This document shows positions 7,139 through 14,580 of a stretch of DNA of 33,655 nt, one piece after another; position 1 is the first letter of the stretch, and each line of letters opens with the position of its first letter. This DNA is from Bacteroidales bacterium UBA3663 (GTDB lineage Bacteria > Bacteroidota > Bacteroidia > Bacteroidales > UBA3663). The notes beneath the pieces are model-generated. The model did not search any database. It was not told the origin of the DNA and worked only from the letters and a program-made list of their open reading frames with translations. Location: contig DFJU01000025.1 of assembly GCA_002373755.1 (NCBI GenBank), forward strand, positions 1 to 33,655, read 5' to 3'. The position numbers were made by a program, and so were the translations under genes.

Positions 7139-8332
7139 TTACTTCTTGCTGACGATTTCCTCGGTGTCGGTAGCAATCATCAGCTCCTCGTCGGTAGGAA
7201 CGACGGCAACGGTGACCTTGCTGTCGGCCGTAGAGATGATGGCCTCATCGCCGTGGACGGTCTTGTTCTTCTCGAAGTCGAGCTTGATGCCGATGAACTC
7301 CATGTCCCTGCAGACCTGCTCGCGGACATAGACATGGTTCTCGCCAACGCCGCCGGTGAAAGCAATGGCATCGACACCACCCATGGCAGCAGCGTATGCG
7401 CCAATGTACTTACGGATGCGGTAGCAGTAAGCATCCATGGCCGACTGGGCATCCTTGTCGCCGTCCTGAGCCTTCTGGAAGGCATCGCGCATATCGCTTG
7501 AACCGCACAGGCCGAGCATACCCGACTTCTTGTTGAGCAGGGTGTCCATCTCGGCTGGCGAGAGGTGCTCCTTCTCCATGATGAAGGTGACAGCAGCAGC
7601 GTCGATGTCGCCCGAACGGGTACCCATCACGAGGCCCTCCAATGGTGTGAGACCCATCGAGGTATCAACGCACTTGCCATTGACCACAGCCGACATGGAA
7701 GCGCCGTTGCCGATGTGTGCGACGATCAACTTCGAGTTGTTCGGATCAAGGCCGAGGTACTGGATGGCGCGCTTGCTGACGAAACGGTGCGATGTGCCGT
7801 GGAAACCATAACGACGTACGCCCCACTTCTTGAAGATTTCGCGTGGGATAGCATACATGTAGGCCTTCTCGGGCATGGTCTGGTGGAAAGCGGTATCGAA
7901 CACAGCAACCTGCGGGCAGGCCGGCATCAGCTCCTTGACGGCCATGATGCCCTTCAGGTTGGCCGGGTTGTGCAATGGACCGAGCACGGCGCACTCCTTG
8001 ATGACGTCGATGACCTCGTCGGTGATGAGGCAAGACTTGGTGACCTTCATGCCGCCATGAAGTACGCGGTGGCCGACGGCTTCAATCTCGTTGACCGACT
8101 TGATGACGCCATACTTCTCCGACAGCAGCTGCTCGAAGACGAAGCTGACGGCAGCGGTGTGCTCCGGCATGTTGTGCTCCAGGATGACCTTCTCGCCATT
8201 GGCCGCAGTGAGTTTCAAGAATGAATCGGGCAAGCCAATCTTCTCTACGCCGCCCTGTGCGATGACGTTCTTGCCATCGAACAACTTATATTTCAGGCTC
8301 GATGAGCCACAGTTAAGAACAAGAATTTTCAT
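7139..8332 (-). CDS. ackA: Acetate kinase
   Basis: AckA interconverts acetyl phosphate + ADP and acetate + ATP in the cytoplasm, the ATP-yielding step of fermentation. The 397-residue protein starts MKILVLNCGSSSLKYKLFD, the phosphate-binding N-terminus of the family. It has GHRVLHGG, VFDTAFHQTMP with the catalytic Asp, RRYGFHGTSHRFV with the conserved His, the HIGNGAS nucleotide loop, and FTGGVGEN near the C-terminus. All key motifs are intact and the length is normal. It follows pta after 169 bases containing two GC-rich hairpins, so pta-ackA is probably one unit with possible differential mRNA stability. The ATG at 8332 agrees with the family N-terminus. Confidence 0.97.
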   Translation of the reverse strand: MKILVLNCGSSSLKYKLFDGKNVIAQGGVEKIGLPDSFLKLTAANGEKVILEHNMPEHTAAVSFVFEQLLSEKYGVIKSVNEIEAVGHRVLHGGMKVTKSCLITDEVIDVIKECAVLGPLHNPANLKGIMAVKELMPACPQVAVFDTAFHQTMPEKAYMYAIPREIFKKWGVRRYGFHGTSHRFVSKRAIQYLGLDPNNSKLIVAHIGNGASMSAVVNGKCVDTSMGLTPLEGLVMGTRSGDIDAAAVTFIMEKEHLSPAEMDTLLNKKSGMLGLCGSSDMRDAFQKAQDGDKDAQSAMDAYCYRIRKYIGAYAAAMGGVDAIAFTGGVGENHVYVREQVCRDMEFIGIKLDFEKNKTVHGDEAIISTADSKVTVAVVPTDEELMIATDTEEIVSKK

Positions 8333-8353
8333 ACTTTAGAACCCTCCTCCTAC

Positions 8354-8484
8354 CCTCCCTTAGGGAGGAGAAGTTTAAATAATTATTTATAATATCGATT
8401 ACCAACACAAGAAGGACTTCCCCCATTTTATACAATACCTAATTTTCTTTTTGTATCTACCCCCCCTCCCTATTAACGGGAGGG
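8354..8484. repeat. Two GC-rich hairpins between pta and ackA (REP-like)
   Basis: CCTCCC-TTA-GGGAGG at 8354-8368 and CCCTCCC-TATTAAC-GGGAGGG at 8464-8484 are short perfect hairpins. Similar C-run/G-run hairpins occur at 23521-23626 and 25611-25654. They lie inside the probable pta-ackA transcript and could attenuate it or protect mRNA ends. Confidence 0.65.
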
Positions 8485-8501
8485 TGCAAGGGGGATGGGT
8501 C

Positions 8502-9536
8502 TTACTTTGCAGCAGCTCTCTCTTTTGCGCCGATGGCCTGGTTGCAGGTCACAACGATTGTCTGATATACCTCGTCGATGTTGCAGCCACGGCTCAGGTC
8601 GTTGACTGGAGCAGCGATGCCCTGAAGGATTGGGCCGACAGCTGTGCCGCCAGTGAGACGCTGAACGAGCTTGTAGCAGATGTTGCCGACCTCGAGAGTT
8701 GGGAATACGAGAGTGTTGCAGTGGCCGGCTACGGTCGAGCCCTTTGCCTTGCTTGCGCCTACCGATGGAACGATGGCGGCATCGGCCTGCAATTCTCCGT
8801 CGATGATGAGGTCTGGGTTCAACTCCTTGGCGATGCGGGTAGCCTCGACGACCTTATCGACCATCTCGTGCTTGGCCGAGCCCTTGGTCGAGAACGACAG
8901 CATACCCACGATAGGCTGTTCGATGCCGGCGATGTCGTGTGCGGTCTGGGCTGCGCAAACGGCAATCTGACCGAGCTGAGCGGCCTCCGGATTTGGAGTT
9001 ACGGCGCAGTCGGCGAAGACCATGATGCCGTTCTGGCCATACTGCTTGGCGGCCTCATTGTCCATAATCATGATGAAGGCGCCCGATACGCAGCTGATGC
9101 CAGGAGCAGTCTTGATGATCTGGAGGGCTGGACGGAGCACGTCGCCCGTGGTGTTGCGTGCGCCTGCAACCTGACCGTCGGCCTCACCACTCTTGATGAT
9201 GAGGGTGCCGAGGTAGAGAGGATTCTTGACCAACTGGTCGGCCTGCTCGCGAGTCATACCCTTCTTCTCGCGGAGCTTGAAGAGGAGGTCGGCATACTTC
9301 TGTGCGTTAGGGTTATTTTCAGGCTCGACGATGGTAGCCTTGTCGATATTCTTCAGGTTGTACTCCTTGACGAGGGCGTCGATTTCCGACTTTGCGCCGA
9401 TCAGGACGATGTCGGCAACGCCGTCACCGAGGATTCGGTCGGCAGCCTGAATAGTACGTGGTTCAGTGCCCTCAGCGAGCACGATGCGCTGCTTGTTGGC
9501 CTTGGCCTTAGCAACGAGTTGATCCATTAGTGCCAT
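8502..9536 (-). CDS. pta: Phosphate acetyltransferase
   Basis: Pta converts acetyl-CoA and phosphate to acetyl phosphate, feeding AckA. The 344-residue protein is the short single-domain form without the N-terminal P-loop extension seen in enterobacteria. Family segments include RIVLAEGTEPRTIQAA near the N-terminus, ADGQVAGARNTTGDVLRPAL, GIMVFADCAVTPNP, MLSFSTKGSA, ELQADAAIVP, KGSTVAGHCNTLVFP and PVNDLSRGC. Either Met1 or Met4 (MALMDQL) could be the start; I use the outer one. It is upstream of ackA on the same strand, the usual order. No confident TAnnTTTG box was found upstream. The 188-base gap to the next gene carries a long inverted repeat. Confidence 0.97.
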   Translation of the reverse strand: MALMDQLVAKAKANKQRIVLAEGTEPRTIQAADRILGDGVADIVLIGAKSEIDALVKEYNLKNIDKATIVEPENNPNAQKYADLLFKLREKKGMTREQADQLVKNPLYLGTLIIKSGEADGQVAGARNTTGDVLRPALQIIKTAPGISCVSGAFIMIMDNEAAKQYGQNGIMVFADCAVTPNPEAAQLGQIAVCAAQTAHDIAGIEQPIVGMLSFSTKGSAKHEMVDKVVEATRIAKELNPDLIIDGELQADAAIVPSVGASKAKGSTVAGHCNTLVFPTLEVGNICYKLVQRLTGGTAVGPILQGIAAPVNDLSRGCNIDEVYQTIVVTCNQAIGAKERAAAK

Positions 9537-9590
9537 AAGTTTTATTGTTTTGGGTTAATATTTAATTGAAAATTGATTCTGTTCTGAAAG

Positions 9591-9701
9591 GGAGTAAAAG
9601 GGTAGTAAAAAAGGAGTAAAAAGGACGTTTGCTTGTTCGTCGGGAAGCGGACATTACTCTTTTAGCTCTGAGTATCGTCCCTTTCTCTCCCCTTTTACTC
9701 C
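9591..9701. repeat. 12-bp inverted repeat upstream of pta
   Basis: GGAGTAAAAGGG (9591-9602) is perfectly inverted as CCCTTTTACTCC (9690-9701), with 87 bases between. Further copies of GGAGTAAAA lie inside the loop, and GTATCGTCC at 9672-9680 recurs at 30899-30906 and, inverted, at 28076-28085. It looks like a dispersed intergenic repeat element; it could also end transcription of the 9725 gene. Confidence 0.55.
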
Positions 9702-9724
9702 ATTTTCAGCTTTTCCCTTCCTTT

Positions 9725-10711
9725 TTAATTATACTGCAAGTCCTTGATATCCTCCACCTTGACGATGCCGTGCACGATGGCGTAGATGACCAGTCCGGCC
9801 GGCGTGTGGATGTCAAGTTTCTTGGCGATGTTGCGGCGATGCGTCAGGACGGTGTGCATGGCGATGCAGAGCGTATCGGCAATCTCCTTGTTCGTCTGAC
9901 CCTTCACCACGCAGGTGATAATCTCCTTCTCGCGTTGGCTGAGCGGGTCTTTTTCGTTTGTCTCATTGGCCAATGCCTCACTCTCGCCATCGTTGACCTC
10001 GACCTGGCTCTCCAGCATCGAGACGACGGGGATGAAGATGGTGTCCTCCAGCCGCGTGTGGACGTCCATATCCTTCTCGAAGCGGCACAGGTGCATCAGC
10101 GCGTCGTTCAGCAGGTCCTTGTTGGCCGATGAGGGCGAATAGCGGATGATGATGTTCTTCAGGTCGGCCATCTTCTGGGCGATGAGCTTGTCGTGGTCCA
10201 GATGGACGTGGTCGTCCTCGAAGTGCTGGAGACAGACATCGGCCGGCCTCACACCCTTCAGCAGGTTCTCGACATAGGTGAAGAAGTGGTCCGACTCGTA
10301 GTCCTGGTGGCACTTGATTTCGGCCACATAGTCATCGAAGAACTTCAGGATGAGGAAGCCGATCTCGTTGCGCGTCGAACAATCGACGGCCTCGACAAAC
10401 ATGTGGCGGATGCCGGGCAACAGGAAGTCCAGATAGAACGTGTGGCTCTTGCGCAGGTAGGCGAGCAGGCTCTCCACGTGGAGCGACATATATTCGTCGA
10501 ACGACGGCTTCAGCCCCTGGCTCACGAAGTTGCAGACGGCCAGGAAGGTGTCGGTGTCAACATTGTTTTCGCGGCAGACCTCATCGACCGACTTGTCGCC
10601 GAAACCCAGCGCGATGCCGAAACGGCTCATCACCTGCAACAGGTTGAAGTCGTCGCCGATCAACTCGGCCAGACTGTCATTACCATGATACTTATGTCCC
10701 ATAACTTGCAA
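9725..10711 (-). CDS. YtfE/RIC-like di-iron protein fused to a LuxR-type HTH regulator
   Basis: This 328-residue protein has three parts. Residues about 12-60 resemble the ScdA_N domain of iron-sulfur repair proteins (DSLAELIGDDFNLLQVMSRFGI, CRENNVD), but the Cys-Cys of that family is replaced by LGFGDK. Residues about 85-235 resemble a hemerythrin-like four-helix bundle: His90, His135/Glu139 (HQDYE), a His cluster at 163-173 and His218/Glu222 (HTRLE) match the spacing of di-iron ligands in E. coli YtfE. Residues 256-312 are a LuxR/GerE helix-turn-helix (LSQREKEIITCVVKGQTNKEIADTL). It probably senses NO, oxygen or redox state and controls transcription; the DNA target is unknown. It lies next to pta-ackA and 72 bases downstream of a K+ channel gene on the same strand. 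The start could also be Met4. Confidence 0.8.
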   Translation of the reverse strand: MQVMGHKYHGNDSLAELIGDDFNLLQVMSRFGIALGFGDKSVDEVCRENNVDTDTFLAVCNFVSQGLKPSFDEYMSLHVESLLAYLRKSHTFYLDFLLPGIRHMFVEAVDCSTRNEIGFLILKFFDDYVAEIKCHQDYESDHFFTYVENLLKGVRPADVCLQHFEDDHVHLDHDKLIAQKMADLKNIIIRYSPSSANKDLLNDALMHLCRFEKDMDVHTRLEDTIFIPVVSMLESQVEVNDGESEALANETNEKDPLSQREKEIITCVVKGQTNKEIADTLCIAMHTVLTHRRNIAKKLDIHTPAGLVIYAIVHGIVKVEDIKDLQYN

Positions 10712-10783
10712 AAATTTGTCTTCTTTTATGGCCGATGCGCTTCACTACGCGACTTTTCAGCGCGGCACACAGCACCACAACCC

Positions 10784-11581
10784 TCAATTCTCGCCATTCA
10801 GGCGGTCTTTTTCATATTTTTTCGCCACATCGCGCTGCGACTGCTTCACCATCTCGCTCGACACGATGCCCGTCGGCACCGCAATGATGGTGTAGCCCAG
10901 CAGCATGACAAGTCCGGCGAAGAACCGGCCCAGCGGCGTGACCGGCGTGATGTCGCCATAGCCCACCGTCGTCATCGTCACGATGGCCCAATAGATGCTC
11001 GTCGGGATGTCGGTGAAGCTGGTGTCCGGCTCGCCGCCCTCGACCATATACATCACCGTGCCGAGGCAGATGACCATAATGAGCACAAAAAGGAAAAAGA
11101 CGAAAATCTTCTTGAAACTCTGCCGCAGGCTCTCCAGCAGCGCGTAGCCCTCGTCGAGGAACGAAAACAGCTTGAAGATGCGGAAGACGCGGATCAGACG
11201 GATGCTTCGCAGCACAATGACGAAACGCGCGCCCGGCAGCAGCCAGCCCAGATACATGGGCAGGATGGAAATGAGGTCGATGATACCGAAAAAGCTGAAG
11301 GCGTAGGCACGCGGACGGGGCGAACAATAGAGCCGCGCCAGATATTCGAACGTGAAGAAAAGCGTGAGCAGATACTCCATCACGACCAGCGCGCCGACAA
11401 TCCACGGATTCACGAAAATCGAGTCGAAAATCGTGATCAGGATGCTCAGGGCGATGCAAAGCATGAGCACGATGTCGAACATCTTGCCCATCGGTGTGTC
11501 GCTACCGAAGATGATTTCGTAGAGCTTCCTTTTAAGCGGCTGATTGGCCATCAGCTCCTGCCAACGCTGCTTGATTGTCAT
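10784..11581 (-). CDS. Voltage-gated-like potassium channel (6TM Kv/Kch type)
   Basis: A 265-residue inner-membrane protein with six hydrophobic segments. The S4-like helix around residues 119-138 has Arg at every third position (RSIRLIRVFRIF). The pore carries the K+ selectivity filter TMTTVGYGD (residues 202-210), followed by GRFFAGLVMLLGYTIIAVPTGIV, the S6 helix. The C-terminus is a short charged tail with no RCK domain, so gating by cytosolic ligands is not indicated. The start is taken at the ATG at 11581 (MTIKQRW); an upstream in-frame ATG at 11665 would add a Cys/Arg-rich stretch that looks non-coding and would overlap the region expected to hold the promoter. It reads toward the di-iron LuxR-type gene, but no functional link can be shown. 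Confidence 0.9.
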   Translation of the reverse strand: MTIKQRWQELMANQPLKRKLYEIIFGSDTPMGKMFDIVLMLCIALSILITIFDSIFVNPWIVGALVVMEYLLTLFFTFEYLARLYCSPRPRAYAFSFFGIIDLISILPMYLGWLLPGARFVIVLRSIRLIRVFRIFKLFSFLDEGYALLESLRQSFKKIFVFFLFVLIMVICLGTVMYMVEGGEPDTSFTDIPTSIYWAIVTMTTVGYGDITPVTPLGRFFAGLVMLLGYTIIAVPTGIVSSEMVKQSQRDVAKKYEKDRLNGEN

Positions 11582-11698
11582 ATCATTATGCAAAAGGTTG
11601 ATTCGTCCGACGGCATCGGAGAAAAAAAGCCGGCAAAGTGTGCTACGACGCACGCAAAGCGGCATTTCCGACGGCTACGGAGCCACGATTTCCAACTG

Positions 11699-11731
11699 CA
11701 AAGGTAGTATTTTTGTCGTAATGGAGTGCAA
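11699..11731 (-). promoter_or_regulatory. Possible promoter for the K+ channel gene
   Basis: On the minus strand TACCTTTG (11706-11699) matches the -7 box. A TTG lies 22 bases upstream (11731-11729), slightly longer than the usual 19-21 spacing. The leader would be about 110 bases. Confidence 0.4.
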
Positions 11732-11801
11732 TGGCCCACGCAAAAAGTAATTTTTTATTTTTTTTCCAAACCGTTTTTTTATGCGCTATTTTGAAAAAGC
11801 G

Positions 11802-11809
11802 TATATTTG
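11802..11809 (+). promoter_or_regulatory. -7 box for the DASS transporter gene
   Basis: TATATTTG matches TAnnTTTG. The -33 position is T-rich without a clear TTTG. The start would be near 11816, with a leader of about 88 bases to the ATG at 11904. Confidence 0.45.
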
Positions 11810-11903
11810 CGGCCGATTTTTGACCCGTCAGAACCAAAAAATCATAATCCTAAGACACATTTCGATACCTGAATTATATACCTTTTCATTACATTTCAAA
11901 AAA

Positions 11904-13334
11904 ATGGACACAACAAAACTTATCAAGTTACTGATTCCCATTTTTCTGTTCCTCTTCGCCTGGTGCGTTCCGACAGAATTCTATGGAATCGACACGTTGA
12001 CTGTGGTTCAGCAGCGAGTCATCGCACTTTTCATTCTGGCGGCTTTCCTCTGGATTCTGGAGCCGATTCCAAACTGGACAACCTCCCTGCTCGTGATTGT
12101 CATCGCGCTCGGAACGGTGTCGAACAAGGGAATCGGCTATTTCTGTAACCCTGAGTTCGGCAAGCTCGTCCCATATTCGCGCATCATGTCGGCGATGGCC
12201 GACCCCGTGGTCATGCTCTTCCTGGGCGGATTCGTATTGGCCATCATGGCTGAAAAATACGGACTTGACGTCACCATCGCACGCGCCCTGCTGAAGCTGT
12301 TCGGCAAAGATCCGAACTACGTGCTGCTCGGCTTCCTCGTCATGATTTCCGTCTTCTCGATGTTCATGAGCAACACCGCAACGGCCGCCATGATGCTCGC
12401 GCTGCTCTCGCCGGTGCTCTCGAAGCTCCCGTCGGACGACAAGGGCAGAATCAGCCTCGCGCTGTCAATCCCCGTTGCGGCCAATCTGGGCGGCATCGGC
12501 ACCCCAATCGGCACTCCCCCGAACGCCACAGCCCTCGGCCAGCTCGACTTGGCCGGCGTCAAAATCACGTTCGGCGAATGGTGCGCCCACATGATTCCGT
12601 TCGTCTTCATCATGATCCTGCTGGCTTGGTTCCTGCTCCGCTGGATGTTCCCGTTCAAGACAAAGGAGCTCGTGCTGGAAATCCCCAAAAGCGAGCAGAA
12701 GAAAGACTGGCGGCTCTACACCGTATGGGCCACATTCTTCGGCACCATCGCACTCTGGGCCACCGAAAAGTGGACCGGAATCAACTCGAACATCGTGGCG
12801 TGGGTTCCGTTGAGCATCTTCACCGCGACGGGTCTGTTCGGCCAGGATGAAATCAAGAACATCAACTGGAAAGTGCTCTGGCTGGTTGCCGGCGGCTTCT
12901 GTCTGGGCTACCTCATGCAGGATACGGGTCTGGCCAGCGTCCTCATCAAGGCCATTCCGTTCGGCGAGATGTCGGTCGTTGCCGTTCTGGTCATCGCCGG
13001 TCTGGTCTGCTACATGCTCAGCAACTTCATCTCCAACTCGGCTACGGCTGCGCTGCTGATTCCTATCCTCATCGTCGTGGCAGGCGGCATGGCTGATCCA
13101 TCGGCCACAAACAACGCCGAATTCCTGTCGCTGGGTGGTACATCGGCCATGATCATCTTCATCGCCACGTGCGCTTCGATCGCCATGCTGTTCCCGATTT
13201 CGACGCCACCTAACGCCATCGCATCTTCGACGGGTCTGGTCGAGACGCGCGACATGACGAAAGTCGGCCTGATCATCGGCGTGGTCGGTTTCGTGTTCGG
13301 CTACTATTGGCTGACCAAGATTTTCCCATTCTGA
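11904..13334 (+). CDS. DASS/SLC13-family sodium:carboxylate (or sulfate) symporter
   Basis: This 476-residue polytopic inner-membrane protein has the two-fold repeated signature of the divalent anion:Na+ symporter family. The first half holds MSNTATAAMM (155-164) and GTPIGTPPNA (199-208); the second half holds ISNSATAALLIPI and FPISTPPNAIASS. These paired SNT/TPPN motifs form the Na+ and substrate sites. Substrates in the family are dicarboxylates such as succinate, citrate or sulfate, and cannot be chosen from sequence. A role in succinate or other organic acid movement is plausible beside acetate metabolism. The ATG at 11904 gives MDTTKLIKLLIPIFLFLFAW, entering the first membrane helix directly. 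An in-frame start at 11781 is upstream of the -7 box and is rejected. A strong terminator follows. Confidence 0.92.
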   Translation: MDTTKLIKLLIPIFLFLFAWCVPTEFYGIDTLTVVQQRVIALFILAAFLWILEPIPNWTTSLLVIVIALGTVSNKGIGYFCNPEFGKLVPYSRIMSAMADPVVMLFLGGFVLAIMAEKYGLDVTIARALLKLFGKDPNYVLLGFLVMISVFSMFMSNTATAAMMLALLSPVLSKLPSDDKGRISLALSIPVAANLGGIGTPIGTPPNATALGQLDLAGVKITFGEWCAHMIPFVFIMILLAWFLLRWMFPFKTKELVLEIPKSEQKKDWRLYTVWATFFGTIALWATEKWTGINSNIVAWVPLSIFTATGLFGQDEIKNINWKVLWLVAGGFCLGYLMQDTGLASVLIKAIPFGEMSVVAVLVIAGLVCYMLSNFISNSATAALLIPILIVVAGGMADPSATNNAEFLSLGGTSAMIIFIATCASIAMLFPISTPPNAIASSTGLVETRDMTKVGLIIGVVGFVFGYYWLTKIFPF

Positions 13335-13362
13335 TTAATTGACCCAAATTATTTATAAGGTT

Positions 13363-13400
13363 CGGGAGGCAGACGCTACGCAACGTTTGCCTCCCGTTTT
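13363..13400 (+). terminator. Intrinsic terminator after the DASS transporter
   Basis: CGGGAGGCAGACG (13363-13375) pairs with CGTTTGCCTCCCG (13384-13396) with one G-U pair and an 8-base loop, followed by TTTT. The loop is GC-rich and contains CTACGC. Confidence 0.8.
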
Positions 13401-13468
13401 GCATAGGGGAAAACATTGAAATAGGGGACTTCCGATTTGGAAATCCCCCAATTTGTTATAAGTTTTCA

Positions 13469-13861
13469 TCATTCATCCCCATAATAATAAATGTTCACAT
13501 CGCTTTCTTTAGTAATAAACAAACGATCACTAATCAAATTGCCATCACGAATCACTTCCCAATCTTTGTTTTGATAAACCTCTTTATCAATAACGAATAT
13601 GGAAAGTGTATCGCCAGATTTTACCTTTTTAAATTTGGAATCATTAAAACGCTTGTCTCTTAATTCATGCTCACTTTTTGATGCGTCAAATTCAAAAACG
13701 TGTGTTGTGATTATGTCGGGGATAGAATCTTTCGGGACATAATCTCCGAAAAGAACTATTTCCTTGTTTGAATAATTATAAAACGTGTAACAATAAAAGC
13801 CCATATTTTCACAACTATAAAACACGGCAAGGGAAAAGATTATTAACAATATCTTTTTCAT
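13469..13861 (-). CDS. Small lipoprotein of unknown function (possible immunity protein)
   Basis: A 130-residue protein that starts MKKILLIIFSLAVFYSCENM, a short signal sequence with a lipobox-like YSC, so it is probably an outer-membrane or periplasmic lipoprotein. The rest is polar (TFYNYSNKEIVLFGDY, SDRLFITKESDVNIYYYG) with no family I recognise. The ATG at 13861 lies two bases after the stop of the upstream HEXXH remnant, so the two are translationally coupled. That arrangement resembles toxin-tip/immunity pairs, and small lipoproteins are common immunity proteins for secreted peptidases or lysins. This is inference only. The gene is markedly AT-rich, suggesting recent transfer. Confidence 0.7.
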   Translation of the reverse strand: MKKILLIIFSLAVFYSCENMGFYCYTFYNYSNKEIVLFGDYVPKDSIPDIITTHVFEFDASKSEHELRDKRFNDSKFKKVKSGDTLSIFVIDKEVYQNKDWEVIRDGNLISDRLFITKESDVNIYYYGDE

Positions 13862-13863
13862 AA

Positions 13864-14109
13864 TCAATTGGGATAAAAAGGTGAAACAATAATTTTTGAC
13901 CAATACCAGAAGTTGGAATGACGAAATTTTTTAGGATAGTTGTCTGTTTCTTCTGCACCACCGATTTTATTTGACCATACTTCATACCAGCAGTTATCAT
14001 GATCCATCTTTAATTGATCTGATGTCAAACTTGGTATGGCTATTTTGGACAAATACAACGAACCCAAAAGTCGGCTCTGCATAGTATGCCCACTTTCATG
14101 TTTATACAT
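13864..14109 (-). pseudogene. HEXXH (zincin-like) remnant, possible orphan toxin tip
   Basis: An 81-residue frame begins MYKHESGHTMQSRLLGSLYL and continues IAIPSLTSDQ and CWYEVWSNKIGG. HESGH is an HEXXH zinc-metallopeptidase motif. The pattern HExGHxxQSxxxGxLYL...xPS, followed by a W-E-A/S-N segment, resembles C-terminal domains of Bacteroidetes polymorphic or RHS-type proteins (recognition from memory, not searched). Upstream the same frame stays open for 17 more codons without a start and then meets TGA, so the protein is either a very short free-standing form or, more likely, the tip of a gene that lost its 5' part. A promoter-like element lies about 145 bases upstream. It is coupled to the lipoprotein gene. 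Confidence 0.5.
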
Positions 14110-14251
14110 ATTCGAACTAATATTTTGCGAATTGATATTTACCTCATTCCTTCTCCTGTGTCATCGTTTATTCTTGCTTCAAATGTTATCTTGCTTCAAA
14201 ATGAGAGACGAAAGGAGAGTCCGAATAAGCATATTGCTGATTTCGGCGGCG

Positions 14252-14281
14252 CAAAGATATACATTATTTGGACGCGGCCAA
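14252..14281 (-). promoter_or_regulatory. Bacteroidetes-type promoter upstream of the HEXXH remnant
   Basis: On the minus strand TTG (14281-14279), 19 bases, then TATCTTTG (14259-14252). Transcription would start near 14246 and run through the remnant and the lipoprotein gene. Confidence 0.5.
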
Positions 14282-14419
14282 CAAAAAGTAGAAAAAAAAA
14301 AAAACGAAAACCCATTTACACACAAAAAGCAATCCGCACAAAGCTAAGGATTGGATGGTCGTTCTGTCCCGTCCAGACTATTATGAGGGTACTATCAGCC
14401 TATTATGAAATCTGAAATG

Positions 14420-14507
14420 AAAAGAGACGCCACATTGTGACGTCTCTACACACTTTCGGCGATGGTTTCCGCGCCATAGCGTTTTGTGGTTCGGATATTG
14501 CGCCGCC
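14420..14507. repeat. REP copy A: AGAGACG hairpin plus extended flank
   Basis: A 25-nt hairpin (14423-14447) has arms AGAGACG and CGTCTCT and an inner CACA/TGTG pairing. A flank of about 60 bases ending CGGATATTGCGCCGCC is shared with copy B at 17273-17357. On the minus strand the hairpin is followed by TTTT and sits 134 bases past the 3' end of the 14581 gene, so it could terminate that transcript. Confidence 0.75.
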
Positions 14508-14580
14508 ATCAAATTCGGAAATATTCACATACAAAAGGTAGGACAAAGATGTATATACCCAATAAATACGTCATCACAAA

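Larger units (their letters stand above)
14110..14580. other. Intergenic region with promoter, poly-A run and REP element
   Basis: It holds a minus-strand promoter for the remnant/lipoprotein pair (14252-14281), a 13-base A run at 14292-14304, and one copy of the AGAGACG hairpin repeat with its extended flank (14420-14507). Only very short open frames (MLIRTLL..., MTQEKE) occur between the promoter and the remnant; I see no other gene. Confidence 0.55.

Noticed and set aside
8451..9530. Long plus-strand frame opposite pta (359 codons)
   Set aside because: The pta frame on the other strand is unmistakable; the shadow arises from codon bias and resembles no family.
10193..11707. 504-codon plus-strand frame spanning the di-iron regulator and K+ channel genes
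   Set aside because: It crosses two well-supported genes on the opposite strand and is H/D/R-rich without motifs.
11781..11903. Upstream ATG start for the DASS transporter
   Set aside because: It precedes the -7 box and adds a non-membrane prefix absent from the family; the ATG at 11904 enters the first helix directly.
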